This document shows, piece by piece, positions 25,775 to 34,818 of a DNA stretch of 64,000 nucleotides. Source of the stretch: Flavobacteriales bacterium (GTDB taxonomy: Bacteria > Bacteroidota > Bacteroidia > Flavobacteriales_D > Parvicellaceae); contig JAQXDK010000016.1 of assembly GCA_029251405.1 (NCBI GenBank), forward strand, positions 87,387 to 151,386. The letters are read 5' to 3'. The position numbers and the translations under genes are program-made. Position 1 is the first letter of the stretch; the number at the start of each line of letters is the position of its first letter. The notes beneath the pieces were generated by a model. That model ran no database searches and was not told the origin of the DNA. It worked only from the letters and a program-made list of their open reading frames with translations.

Positions 25775-27268
25775 TTAGAGTCTTTGAAGATTCTCAATTT
25801 GGTTTCCTAATCTTCTGTAGCACCAAAGTTTATCTTTAAAGATAGAAGACTTAAAAATAGACTTATTAAGTAACATTCTAACACACTCTTGAATTCCTTC
25901 AATTATGGAAGGGTGGGGGTGAACCATTTCTGCTAATTCTTGAATGTTTTTATCCATTTTCATTAGCAGACCAATTCCTTGAATAGTGCTAGATGCATGC
26001 TCTCCAACAGCTCTCATCCCTAAAATTTTCATTTTATCATCGTCCGTAACAATGATTTTGAAAAACCCTTCAGTTTTTCGCATAGCAATAGCTCTTGCAA
26101 TACAAGAGTAATCCAATTTAACAACTTTAACTGGGATGTTTTCTTCAATACAAGTTTTTTCATTGATTCCGACAGAGGCGACTTCGGGTTGAAGAAACAT
26201 GATAGTACATATGTTTTTGTAGTTTATTGGATAGTATTTTTTAGAGAAAATTCTTTCAACGGCGTAACGACCTTCTAGTTCTCCTACATTCACTAACGAT
26301 ATGTGACCACTAGCATCTCCAACAACATAAATATTGGGAATATTTGTTTGGGTGTCTACATCACCAATATGAACACCTCTTTTACTCAAAGTTACACCAG
26401 CATTCTCCATTTTTAAACCTTCTATACAAAGTTTTCTTCCAACAGATAAAAGGGCTTTTTCTACACGAATCACCTCTTTAGTCCCGTCTTTATAAGATAA
26501 TTCGTATTCTACTTCACCATCTTTAATTTCAAGTCTTTCTAACTGAGCTTTATTATGAATAGTAACTCCTTTTTCTTTTAGGTTTTTACTAATTAAGTCA
26601 GATATGTCGTTGTCTTCAAAAGGTAAAATTCTATCAGATCTGTCAATTAAATAAACCTTTGTTTTCCCAAAGTTTGAGAAAATAGTAGCATATTCACATC
26701 CAATTACACCTGCTCCAACTATAACCATCGATTTTGGAAAACTTTTCATGTGATCAACGCCATCACTGGTCATTATTACTTTCTCGTCAACTTCAATGTT
26801 GGGCAAGGTCCTTGGTTTACTTCCTGTAGCAATAATGATATTTTCAGCATAAATTACTTTTTTTTCACCATTTGCTTTTTTAATCTCCACATGATGGCTA
26901 TCAACAAATGTTCCTAACCCTCTTTCATATTTGAAAATATTGTTTAGAGCTTCTGACTGTAGTAACTTTAAATGACAGGAATATTGAAATTTCCTGTCAA
27001 AGGTTGCATCCATAAGATTTTTCTGAACATCTTCCCAAGACAAATCAACAGCTTTTCTTCCTGCAGATTTAATACCTTCATTAATTGTTCTTAACTTTTG
27101 AGACAACTCCCACATGGTTTTAGAAGAAAGAGCTCCATTATACAGACCTGCACCTCCAACTTTATCTTTTTCTATTAAAACTGTTCTCTTTCCAAAATCA
27201 ACAGCTCTCATAGCTGCTGCATATCCAGAAGGTCCGGCCCCAATTATACATAAATCATATTGCTCCAT
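25775..27268 (-). CDS. FAD/NAD(P) pyridine nucleotide-disulfide oxidoreductase family, SthA-like, lacking the redox cysteines
   Basis: 497-residue flavoprotein from Met at 27268 (MEQYDLCIIGAGPSGYAAAM); the frame also opens 13 codons earlier at 27307. FAD motif GAGPSGYAAAMRA, second FAD motif NIYVVGDASGH, NAD(P) motif GAGVIGCEYATIF, and dimerisation domain from about 355. Where lipoamide dehydrogenase has CxxxxC and SthA keeps a partial form, this protein reads GGAGLYNGALSSK with no cysteine, so it cannot be a dithiol reductase. A soluble transhydrogenase-like role is the best guess. C-terminus keeps HPHPSIIEGIQE of the His-Glu dyad. Confidence 0.85.
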   Translation of the reverse strand: MEQYDLCIIGAGPSGYAAAMRAVDFGKRTVLIEKDKVGGAGLYNGALSSKTMWELSQKLRTINEGIKSAGRKAVDLSWEDVQKNLMDATFDRKFQYSCHLKLLQSEALNNIFKYERGLGTFVDSHHVEIKKANGEKKVIYAENIIIATGSKPRTLPNIEVDEKVIMTSDGVDHMKSFPKSMVIVGAGVIGCEYATIFSNFGKTKVYLIDRSDRILPFEDNDISDLISKNLKEKGVTIHNKAQLERLEIKDGEVEYELSYKDGTKEVIRVEKALLSVGRKLCIEGLKMENAGVTLSKRGVHIGDVDTQTNIPNIYVVGDASGHISLVNVGELEGRYAVERIFSKKYYPINYKNICTIMFLQPEVASVGINEKTCIEENIPVKVVKLDYSCIARAIAMRKTEGFFKIIVTDDDKMKILGMRAVGEHASSTIQGIGLLMKMDKNIQELAEMVHPHPSIIEGIQECVRMLLNKSIFKSSIFKDKLWCYRRLGNQIENLQRL

Positions 27269-27321
27269 ATTATTTATATTTTTAAAATTGTTGGTTAAAT
27301 TATTCATTCAGATAGATTCTT

Positions 27322-27879
27322 TTACAATTTAATATTTATTGATAACTGAGGTGCTATATAGCTAGATGGACATCCTGTTTGTAAAATTGGTTTTATTTGA
27401 AGTCCTAAATTATCGCTTATATCAAAAAGAAATAAATGTGCTTCTACATTAGCATCTATTATCTGTAGAACATATGCTCCAATAAAGGAAATAACAGATA
27501 AATCTCTTAATCTACTATATTGATCTTGTATAATCTTTAAGTCACTTGAAGAGTACAATGGGTAATTCAACGGATTATTTCCATTATCTCTTCTATGTAT
27601 TCTTTCATTCTTGATTTTTTTAAACTCTTGATGATTGAAATTAATAAGATAAGTAGTGGAGCCAATAAAACCATAAATTATAGGTAATTTCCACCAAAGA
27701 CGATTTTTGATATTTGTAGGTCTTATTTTATTGTTATTACATTGTCCTAGACCAGGAAGAATACAGGACATTAAAGTAGATTTTTTTGTAAAATTCACTT
27801 GTTTTGTCGAGTCGTTTAATTGACAAAAGGAATAGTTAGATAACAAAATAAAAAAGTATATTATAAATCTAAACATCAA
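27322..27879 (-). CDS. DUF5683 membrane protein
   Basis: 185 residues with signal peptide or first helix (residues 3-19, ending NYSFC). The mature part holds a conserved STLMSCILPGLGQ block, an NRLWWKLPIIYGFIGSTTYLI membrane segment, and a second segment around LSVISFIGAYVLQIIDANVE, the pattern of DUF5683. This gene commonly follows parAB in Bacteroidota. It overlaps the parB stop by 4 bases, so it belongs to the same operon. Role unknown, perhaps at the envelope. Confidence 0.82.
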   Translation of the reverse strand: MMFRFIIYFFILLSNYSFCQLNDSTKQVNFTKKSTLMSCILPGLGQCNNNKIRPTNIKNRLWWKLPIIYGFIGSTTYLINFNHQEFKKIKNERIHRRDNGNNPLNYPLYSSSDLKIIQDQYSRLRDLSVISFIGAYVLQIIDANVEAHLFLFDISDNLGLQIKPILQTGCPSSYIAPQLSINIKL

Positions 27880-28751
27880 TCAAAGTTATCTAGAATCTCG
27901 TTTAAATGATCTTGATTTTTAAAATTTATAATTATTTGTCCATTACCCTTAATTTTCTTTTTGATAACTACTTTTGAATCCAGTTGAAATGAAATGTCAT
28001 TTTGCATTCTTTTTTCATAATTACTAAGTGTATTTGCACTATTTTTTTTGGTTATAGTTTTTGATCTGAATATTTCTTCAGATTTTCTGACAGATAAATT
28101 ATCAGATTTTATTTTTTCAAAAGCTTGAATCATATCAGATTCATCATTTAAAGAAAGTATGGCACGTGCATGTCCCATGCTTAATTCATTATCTCTTACC
28201 GCTTTTTGAATAATAACGGGTAGTTTCAATAGTCTTAGAAAGTTGGTAATAGTCGATCTGTCTTTACTTACTTTTTCACTTAATTCAAGGTGTGTTAACT
28301 GGCATTCATCGATTAATCTTTGATAACTGAGACCTATTTCAATTGCGTTTAAATCCCGTCTTTGAATATTCTCCACAATTGCCATTTCTAACATTTTTTT
28401 GTCATCAGCAATTCTAATGAATGATGGAATTTCATTGACTCCAGCAATTTTTGCAGCTTGGTATCTTCTTTCTCCAGAGATAATCTGAAAATTATCTCTT
28501 CCCATTTTCCTAACAGTAATGGGTTGAATTATTCCATGTTCTTTGATAGATTTTGATAATTCCTGTAGCGCATCTTTTTCAAAGTCTATTCTTGGCTGAA
28601 AGGGATTTGGGGTGATGTTAGTAATGTCAATTCTTGAAATTGATCCAGCTTGGTAATTTTGTGGATTTTTAGATTTACTTGTAATATCTGTTTTGGCATT
28701 TTCAAGTAAAGCACCTAAACCTTTCCCAAGAGCATTTTTCTTAGAAACCAT
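27876..28751 (-). CDS. parB: Chromosome partitioning protein ParB
   Basis: CTP-dependent clamp that binds parS sites to load condensin and segregate chromosomes. 291 residues: N-terminal ALGKGLGALLENA (ParA-stimulating type), ParB/Srx nuclease-like domain with the CTP motif ISGERRYQAAKIAG (about residues 90-104), helix-turn-helix around LELSEKVSKDRSTITNFLRL, SMGHARAIL, and a C-terminal dimerisation region. Overlaps parA by 11 bases and DUF5683 by 4. No clear parS palindrome was found in this window. Confidence 0.96.
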   Translation of the reverse strand: MVSKKNALGKGLGALLENAKTDITSKSKNPQNYQAGSISRIDITNITPNPFQPRIDFEKDALQELSKSIKEHGIIQPITVRKMGRDNFQIISGERRYQAAKIAGVNEIPSFIRIADDKKMLEMAIVENIQRRDLNAIEIGLSYQRLIDECQLTHLELSEKVSKDRSTITNFLRLLKLPVIIQKAVRDNELSMGHARAILSLNDESDMIQAFEKIKSDNLSVRKSEEIFRSKTITKKNSANTLSNYEKRMQNDISFQLDSKVVIKKKIKGNGQIIINFKNQDHLNEILDNFD

Positions 28752-29556
28752 TTAACTCTAAGTTTTTAGAAACAGAATCATTAGAATTGGATACTAAATT
28801 TTTATTGATTAACTCTTTAGCTAAGTTTAAATAGTTCACAGCACCTTTACTACTCGCATCGTGCATTATTATGGTTTCTCCGTGGCTTGGAGCTTCACCA
28901 AGTCTTGTGTTTCTGTGAATTATAGTATCGAATACAAGTTGTTGAAAGTGAATTTTAACCTCTTCAATAACTTGATTAGATAATCTTAGTCTTGTATCGT
29001 ACATGGTTAATAGTATTCCTTCAATATCTAAAGATTTGTTTAATCTACTTTGTACGATTTTAATAGTATTAAGCAGTTTTCCTAACCCTTCTAAAGCAAA
29101 ATACTCGCATTGTACTGGTATTATTACACTGTCAGATAATGTTAGAGCATTTAATGTTAGTAGACCTAAAGATGGTGAGCAATCTATGACAATATAATCG
29201 TATTCGTCTTTTAGATGTGAAAAAATATTTTTAAAAACATATTCTCTTTCTTCTAAATTTATCATTTCAATTTCTGCACCTACCAAATCAATGTGGGAAG
29301 GCAGAAGGTCGAGGTTAGGACTTTTCGTACTTACAATTAATTCTTTTGGGTCTACACTATTAATGATACAGTCATAAATTCCTTGATTTATTTTTCTAGG
29401 TTCAAAACCAACTCCCGAAGTACAGTTTGCTTGAGGATCGGCATCTATTAGTAGGGTTTTTTTATCTAAAACTCCTAAACAAGCTGATAAATTTATTGCA
29501 GTAGTAGTTTTGCCTACTCCGCCTTTTTGATTGGCTATTGTTATGATTTTCCCCAT
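28741..29556 (-). CDS. parA: Chromosome partitioning ATPase ParA (Soj)
   Basis: Deviant Walker A ATPase that moves ParB-parS complexes. 271 residues: KGGVGKTTTAINL at 10-22, DADPQANCTSGVG, Walker B YDYIVIDCSPSLGLLTLNAL, VQCEYFALEGLGKL, and TRLGEAPSHG. First gene of parA-parB-DUF5683; a 221-base AT-rich gap lies upstream, in which I see nothing beyond likely promoter sequence. Confidence 0.97.
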   Translation of the reverse strand: MGKIITIANQKGGVGKTTTAINLSACLGVLDKKTLLIDADPQANCTSGVGFEPRKINQGIYDCIINSVDPKELIVSTKSPNLDLLPSHIDLVGAEIEMINLEEREYVFKNIFSHLKDEYDYIVIDCSPSLGLLTLNALTLSDSVIIPVQCEYFALEGLGKLLNTIKIVQSRLNKSLDIEGILLTMYDTRLRLSNQVIEEVKIHFQQLVFDTIIHRNTRLGEAPSHGETIIMHDASSKGAVNYLNLAKELINKNLVSNSNDSVSKNLELNGF

Positions 29557-29777
29557 TTAATTTTTGATTAAATTATAACTAAAGTTAATACTATAAGTAG
29601 AAAAAAAATGAATTTAAAAATTCATTTTTAAACATAATTGTGTTTAAATATTAAAGAAGTGGGGTTTGTCCACATTTTAAAAAAATACTAGAAATATTTA
29701 AAAATATAAAATACTGTAAACCAGTGAGATGAGAAAAAATATTTTTTAATTTGAGATGTTGAAAAGTAACTGATTTT

Positions 29778-30101
29778 TTAATCTAAATTTTTGAAAGATT
29801 TACTTTCTAGTGAGTCTCCATTGTTATCAGAAGTGGTTTCATTTAAAGAAACTACTTTTTCAACAACTTCAGAGAGACCATCTTTGAACTTGTCAAAGTC
29901 TTCCTTATATAGAAATATCTTATGTTTTTCAAAATGGAAATTACCATCTTGGTCAAACTTTTTTTTGCTTTCTGTAATGGTTAAATAATGATCGCCCGAC
30001 CTTGTAGATTTAACATCAAAGAAGTAGGTTCTTTTCCCAGCTCTTACAGATTTTGAAAAAATTTCATTTCTGTAGTTTTCGGTGTCTTTATTATCTTCCA
30101 T
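29778..30101 (-). CDS. DUF3276 / PUR-alpha-like nucleic-acid-binding protein
   Basis: 107-residue cytosolic protein with one PUR domain: EIFSKSVRAGKRTYFFDVKS, TRSGDHYLTITESKK, FEKHKIFLYKEDFDKF. The family (DUF3276; related Borrelia protein BpuR) binds single-stranded DNA or RNA as a dimer. Acidic C-terminal tail. Found almost universally in Bacteroidota as a stand-alone gene. Target nucleic acids are unknown. Confidence 0.9.
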   Translation of the reverse strand: MEDNKDTENYRNEIFSKSVRAGKRTYFFDVKSTRSGDHYLTITESKKKFDQDGNFHFEKHKIFLYKEDFDKFKDGLSEVVEKVVSLNETTSDNNGDSLESKSFKNLD

Positions 30102-30170
30102 TTACATCTAGTTTATTAATAGTACTGCAATATAATTAACCTTTTATTTATTTCTAAAAATATATAGAAA

Positions 30171-31922
30171 TTAATTTTCTTCAATCTGTTGTTTTTTGAA
30201 AATTTCGTAATAAAACCCTTTTTTTTCTACAAGTTTTTTGTGGTTTCCTTCTTCAGATATTTGCCCATCTTCAAGAACAATAATATGATCACAATGACTA
30301 ATATTACTTATTTTATGGCTAATATGGATGGCTAAACTTTTATTAAGATTTAGCGATTTTTGAATTTTTTTTGATGTCTCTGAATCTACAGCAGATAGAC
30401 AATCATCAAAAATTAATAATTGAGGGTTTCTTGCTAGTGCTCTAGCAATGGAAATTCTTTGCTTTTGTCCTCCAGATAACGTGACTCCTCTTTCGCCAAT
30501 TTTAGTTTCGTATGAGTTTGAAAAATTTTCAATTTCAGAGCTTAAACCAGCTTTTTTTGCAGCTGATTGCACATCTTTAAATTCATAATCTGTTTTATTT
30601 AGTCCAAACGCTATATTGTTTTTTATAGTATCAGAGAACAAAAATACATCTTGAGGAACGTATCCAATTTTTTTTCTGAAATCAGAAAGTTTAATATCGT
30701 TCACTGAACTTCCATTTATTAAAATCTCACCACTGTTAATTTCGTAGAGTCTGCATAGAATTTGAGCTAAAGAAGATTTGCCACAACCAGTTTTTCCAAA
30801 TATCCCAATAGTCATCCCTGATGTAAGTTTGAAGTTGATATTTTTTAATACAAAATCACTACTGCTTGGATATTTAAAACTTACATTTTTAAATTCTATC
30901 TCTATAATCTCTTTTAAATTTTTATCACCATTATTAATTACCTTTTCTTCGATTTTAATAAATTCATTTATTCTTTTTTGAGAAGCTGCAGCTCTTTGAA
31001 CTAAAGAACTCACCCAACCAATAGAAGCAAATGGCCACGTCAACATATTTATATAGAATATAAATTGAACAATATCTCCGTAGTCTAATTCTTTGTGGAT
31101 CGTTTTAATTCCTCCAAGGTAAATGGTAATCACAGTGCTTAATCCAATTAGAAAAATTATTGTAGGTAAAAATAGGGAGTTAACAAGAGCTAAATCTAAT
31201 GAAGCTTGCTTGTAATTATTAGTTTCTTCCTTATACACATCTAAAAAATACTTTCTTTTATTATACGCTTTTAATACTCTAATTCCTGAAAATGCTTCTT
31301 GAACAAAGGATGTAATTTTAGATTGTTTTTGTTGAGTGATTTCACTTTTTTTATTGATTATACTACTGACTTTATAAATTATAAGCGAAAGAATAGGTAA
31401 TGGAAAAAGCACGTAAAGGGTAAGAGTTAAGTTTTTATATATCATAAAAGAAATAACCATAATAAAAAGTACAGAAACATTTATCGAATACATAATAGCG
31501 GGACCAAGGTACATCCTCACTTTAGTTACATCCTCACTAATTCTGTTCATTAAATCGCCTGTTTTATTTTTCTTGTAAAATGAAATGCTTAATTCTTGGT
31601 ATTTAGAAAAAATTTCATTTTTCAAATCAAATTCTATTTTTCGAGACATTACAATTATTGATTGTCTAGTGAAAAATAAAAACAATCCTTTTAGTAAAGA
31701 AAATAACATGTAGGTAAATACTAATTTTAAACCAAGATCCCAGAGAATTTCATTGCTTTTATTCGTACTGGTCTTGTAGTCAATTAGTTCGTCAACTGCA
31801 TTATCTATAATTTTAGGCATGTAGACCCCAAAATAATTGGATGCTGTTATAAAAAACAGTCCAAAAAGAAGGTGCCATTTATACTTCCATAAATATTTAT
31901 TTAAATAAAAAAGAGGTTTCAA
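30171..31922 (-). CDS. ABC transporter, fused permease and ATPase (MsbA/MDR type)
   Basis: 583-residue half-transporter. Six membrane helices in residues 1-310, then an ATPase domain: Walker A GIFGKTGCGKSS, Q-loop YVPQDVFLF, signature LSGGQKQRISIARALA, Walker B LLIFDDCLSAVDSE, H-loop AIHISHKIS. Such homodimeric exporters move lipids, lipopolysaccharide or drugs outward. The -7-like sequence TATATTTG lies 8-15 bases upstream of the ATG, which would give an almost leaderless message. Substrate cannot be read from sequence. Confidence 0.92.
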   Translation of the reverse strand: MKPLFYLNKYLWKYKWHLLFGLFFITASNYFGVYMPKIIDNAVDELIDYKTSTNKSNEILWDLGLKLVFTYMLFSLLKGLFLFFTRQSIIVMSRKIEFDLKNEIFSKYQELSISFYKKNKTGDLMNRISEDVTKVRMYLGPAIMYSINVSVLFIMVISFMIYKNLTLTLYVLFPLPILSLIIYKVSSIINKKSEITQQKQSKITSFVQEAFSGIRVLKAYNKRKYFLDVYKEETNNYKQASLDLALVNSLFLPTIIFLIGLSTVITIYLGGIKTIHKELDYGDIVQFIFYINMLTWPFASIGWVSSLVQRAAASQKRINEFIKIEEKVINNGDKNLKEIIEIEFKNVSFKYPSSSDFVLKNINFKLTSGMTIGIFGKTGCGKSSLAQILCRLYEINSGEILINGSSVNDIKLSDFRKKIGYVPQDVFLFSDTIKNNIAFGLNKTDYEFKDVQSAAKKAGLSSEIENFSNSYETKIGERGVTLSGGQKQRISIARALARNPQLLIFDDCLSAVDSETSKKIQKSLNLNKSLAIHISHKISNISHCDHIIVLEDGQISEEGNHKKLVEKKGFYYEIFKKQQIEEN

Positions 31923-31929
31923 ATCCTTT

Positions 31930-31937
31930 CAAATATA
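31930..31937 (-). promoter_or_regulatory. -7 element TATATTTG directly upstream of the ABC exporter
   Basis: Exact TAnnTTTG on the minus strand, ending 7 bases before the ATG at 31922. If used, transcription would begin at or next to the start codon. No properly spaced TTG. Confidence 0.3.
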
Positions 31938-31989
31938 AATACTAAAACCAAGCATTTTATTTTTTTCAAATTTTATATTGACAAAATAT

Positions 31990-31997
31990 TATTTTTG
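31990..31997 (+). promoter_or_regulatory. -7 element TATTTTTG before leucine dehydrogenase
   Basis: Exact TAnnTTTG match 21 bases upstream of the ATG at 32019; a TTG sits only 9 bases further upstream, too close for a canonical -33 box. Confidence 0.35.
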
Positions 31998-32018
31998 TGA
32001 AATATTTCTATAAATATT

Positions 32019-33113
32019 ATGATTAAAGAATTATCAAATACAGCTCATTCAGAAAAAAGTAGTGCCATTGATTTTTTCAAAATGAACCATGAAAAGATAC
32101 TGTTTTGCCAAGATGAGCAATCTGGTTTAAAAGCTATTATAGCAGTACACAATACGGTTTGTGGACCAGCTCTAGGAGGTACTAGAATGTGGAATTATGT
32201 TTCTAGCGAAAATGCTTTAATTGATGTCATGAGATTGTCGAGAGGTATGACTTATAAAAATGCTATTTCAGGTCTTAATTTAGGAGGAGGTAAAGCGGTT
32301 ATTATTGGAGATTCTAAAACTCAAAAATCACCCGAATTATTTATGAAATTTGGAGAGTTTGTTAACTCTTTATCGGGGTCTTATATTACAGCAGAAGATG
32401 TAGGTATTAATCCTCAAGACATGTTACATGTAAATAAAACCACAGATTATGTTACTGGTTTACCTGGAAAAAAAGGAGATCCGTCTCCAATTACTGCATA
32501 TGGAGTTTATATGGGAATGAAAGCGGCATTAAAATTTCAAAGTGGTAACGAAAGTTTAAGTGGTAAAAAAGTACTTGTGCAGGGGGTTGGTCACGTAGGA
32601 CTGTATTTGGTAGATTATTTACATAAAGAAGGGGCGGAAATTATTGTATCTGATATCAATAAAGATGCTGTAAAAAATACAGTTAATAAATACAATTGTA
32701 AATTTATTGATACAAATGACATATTCAATTCACAAATAGATATTTATGCTCCATGTGCTCTTGGTGCAACTATAAATAACAAAACCATCAAAGAGCTTAA
32801 ATGCAATATTGTGGCTGGAGCTGCTAATAATCAACTTCAAGATGAAAATATTCATGGACAACAACTAATTGATAAAGGGATAGTCTATGCTCCAGATTAT
32901 TTAATTAATGCAGGAGGTGTAATGAATTGTTATGCAGAAATTCATGGAATTAGTGATGAAAAAGTAATGCAAATGGCAGGAAATATTTACAATACTACTT
33001 TAGATATACTTCATAAATCAAAAAATGAGAATATCTCAACTTCATTAGCAGCCAATAAAATTGCAGAAAAAAGAATTAAAGAAGAAACTATAAAGTTGAA
33101 TAATGTTAAATAG
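32019..33113 (+). CDS. ldh: Leucine dehydrogenase (Glu/Leu/Phe/Val dehydrogenase family)
   Basis: NAD-dependent oxidative deamination of branched-chain amino acids, feeding branched 2-oxo acids to iso-fatty acid synthesis or catabolism. 364 residues, the length of Bacillus LeuDH. GMTYKNA (Lys80, substrate) and LNLGGGKAVI (Lys92, catalytic), TAEDVGINPQDM, Rossmann motif VQGVGHVGLYLV, DYLINAGGVMN. Overlaps nusB by 11 bases. Leucine preference is inferred from length and motif similarity. Confidence 0.9.
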   Translation: MIKELSNTAHSEKSSAIDFFKMNHEKILFCQDEQSGLKAIIAVHNTVCGPALGGTRMWNYVSSENALIDVMRLSRGMTYKNAISGLNLGGGKAVIIGDSKTQKSPELFMKFGEFVNSLSGSYITAEDVGINPQDMLHVNKTTDYVTGLPGKKGDPSPITAYGVYMGMKAALKFQSGNESLSGKKVLVQGVGHVGLYLVDYLHKEGAEIIVSDINKDAVKNTVNKYNCKFIDTNDIFNSQIDIYAPCALGATINNKTIKELKCNIVAGAANNQLQDENIHGQQLIDKGIVYAPDYLINAGGVMNCYAEIHGISDEKVMQMAGNIYNTTLDILHKSKNENISTSLAANKIAEKRIKEETIKLNNVK

Positions 33114-34041
33114 AAGGCATATCAGAATCAAAGTTTTACAGGCTTTTTATGCCTTTTCTCAATCTAACAACAAAGATTTGGAAAATGGTTTAAAGGAGTT
33201 TATACATAGTATGAATAAGACTTATGATTTGTATATTTATTTAATTCAAATTTTTATTCCTATTAAAAGGATTGCTAATATTAAGATAGAAGAGGCTAAA
33301 AGATCTTTTATTGAGAAAGCTCCACAATCCTTCAAGAGATCTTTTGTTGATAATAAGATTATTAAGATGTTAGAATCCTCTGAAGACTTAGAGAAAACAA
33401 TTAACAACTCTAAAATAAGTTGGGTAGGGGATGTTGAAAATGACTTAATTAAAAAAATGTTTAGTAGTATGTATGATTCTGAAACATTTCAAGAAATTTT
33501 GAATTCAGAGGAAAATAGTTTTGATCATCAGAAAGCTCAATTGATTAAACTTTACAAAGAAGAAATATGTAATTACGACTTACTTCATCATTTTTTTGAC
33601 GAAAAAAGTATTTATTGGCAAGACGATTTAGATCATGTATCTTCAATGATCTTAAAAACTTTAAAATCTTTTAAAGAAGACTCGAAATTCACATTAATGC
33701 CTCTATGGAAGGAAGATGAAAAACAATTTGCTTTAAATTTATTATCAAAGGCAATTACGAATAAAGAACACAACGATAAGGTTCTTCAATCTTATTCTAA
33801 AAATTGGGAAAGTGAAAGATTGGCTAAAATGGATTCTTTGTTAATGAATTTGGCTGTTACAGAAGCTAAAGAATTTTCTTCAATTCCTTTAAAAGTAACC
33901 TTAAATGAATACATAGAAATCTCCAAGTTTTACAGCACCCCAAAAAGTAACGGCTTTATTAACGGTATTTTAGATAAAATTTTTATTGAGTTAAAAAAAG
34001 AAGGAGAAATTAAAAAAGTAGGTAGGGGATTAATAGGTTAA
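33103..34041 (+). CDS. nusB: Transcription antitermination factor NusB, long form
   Basis: 312 residues, about twice the E. coli length. The N-terminus keeps the NusB opening (LNRRHIRIKVLQAFYAFSQS), a lineage-specific helical region of about 140 residues is inserted, and the C-terminal half (from about residue 195) carries the conserved RLAKMDSLLMNLAVTEA and VTLNEYIEISKFYSTPKS FINGILDKI. NusB with S10 promotes rRNA antitermination. The long form is usual in Bacteroidota. Starts inside the dehydrogenase gene and leads the nusB-DUF1573-yajC-coaE run. Confidence 0.9.
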   Translation: MLNRRHIRIKVLQAFYAFSQSNNKDLENGLKEFIHSMNKTYDLYIYLIQIFIPIKRIANIKIEEAKRSFIEKAPQSFKRSFVDNKIIKMLESSEDLEKTINNSKISWVGDVENDLIKKMFSSMYDSETFQEILNSEENSFDHQKAQLIKLYKEEICNYDLLHHFFDEKSIYWQDDLDHVSSMILKTLKSFKEDSKFTLMPLWKEDEKQFALNLLSKAITNKEHNDKVLQSYSKNWESERLAKMDSLLMNLAVTEAKEFSSIPLKVTLNEYIEISKFYSTPKSNGFINGILDKIFIELKKEGEIKKVGRGLIG

Positions 34042-34043
34042 TT

Positions 34044-34469
34044 ATGAAAAAAAATATTTTTATTTATATATTTCTGATTGTATGTTGCTCTTGTGTAAGT
34101 GATAAAATTAGTAATTCTACTGAAATTACGGCAGACTTAATAGCACCTGAAAATCCACCAGTAATTAAATTTGAAGAATCTACTTTCAACTTTGATACTG
34201 TTGCATTAGGATCAAAAGTAGAATATACTTTTGTTTTTGTTAACGAAGGAAAAACTCCTTTACTTATTAATTCTGTTAAGGCTGGTTGTGGATGCACAGT
34301 TCTAAAAGGTTGGCCTAAAACACCTGTTGAACCAGGTGGTAAAGGTGAAATACCTGTTGTATTAAATACTAAAAGAACAGGTTACATTAAAAAATATATA
34401 TCTATATTGGCCAATACGAGACCCGCTACTAATAAGTTGTATTTAGAGGGTTTTGTTGCAGGTATTTAA
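34044..34469 (+). CDS. DUF1573 lipoprotein
   Basis: 141-residue lipoprotein, lipobox FLIVCCSC (Cys near 15-17). The domain has the DUF1573 Ig-like pattern: FNFDTVALGSKVEYTFVFVN, AGCGCTVLKGWPKTPVEPGG and a closing beta strand LYLEGFV. Secreted proteins of this family are common and their role is unknown. It starts 2 bases after nusB and precedes yajC by 16. Confidence 0.9.
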   Translation: MKKNIFIYIFLIVCCSCVSDKISNSTEITADLIAPENPPVIKFEESTFNFDTVALGSKVEYTFVFVNEGKTPLLINSVKAGCGCTVLKGWPKTPVEPGGKGEIPVVLNTKRTGYIKKYISILANTRPATNKLYLEGFVAGI

Positions 34470-34485
34470 ATTAAAATAAAAACTT

Positions 34486-34815
34486 ATGAATAAAGTATTT
34501 TTTCTCGAATTATCATCAGCCGAAAATAGTAGTGGTGGAATGATGAATATCATTTTCTTAGTAGCAATTTTTATAATTTTTTATTTTTTTATGGTTAGAC
34601 CCCAAAATAAAAAAAGAAAAGAATTACAAAACTTAAGAGACAATCTTAAAAAAGGAGATAATGTAGTAACTATTGGAGGTATCCACGGTAAGGTAGTAGA
34701 AGTTAAAGAAACAACAGTTTTAATTACTGTTGATGCTAGTACTAAACTTAAAATTGATAAATCTTCTATTTCCCTTGATTCTAGCACAAAATTAAACGAA
34801 GAAAATAAACAATAA
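34486..34815 (+). CDS. yajC: Preprotein translocase subunit YajC
   Basis: 109-residue accessory subunit of the Sec holotranslocon. One membrane helix (residues about 19-38, NIIFLVAIFIIFYFFMVRPQ), followed directly by the conserved RPQNKKRKELQNL and the cytosolic domain with KKGDNVVTIGGIHGKVVEV. Sits between DUF1573 and coaE with short spacing. Confidence 0.96.
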   Translation: MNKVFFLELSSAENSSGGMMNIIFLVAIFIIFYFFMVRPQNKKRKELQNLRDNLKKGDNVVTIGGIHGKVVEVKETTVLITVDASTKLKIDKSSISLDSSTKLNEENKQ

Positions 34816-34818
34816 CTT

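Noticed and set aside
25775..27307. Annotation as dihydrolipoyl dehydrogenase (lpd)
   Set aside because: Both cysteines of the redox disulfide are absent, so the enzyme cannot carry out that reaction.
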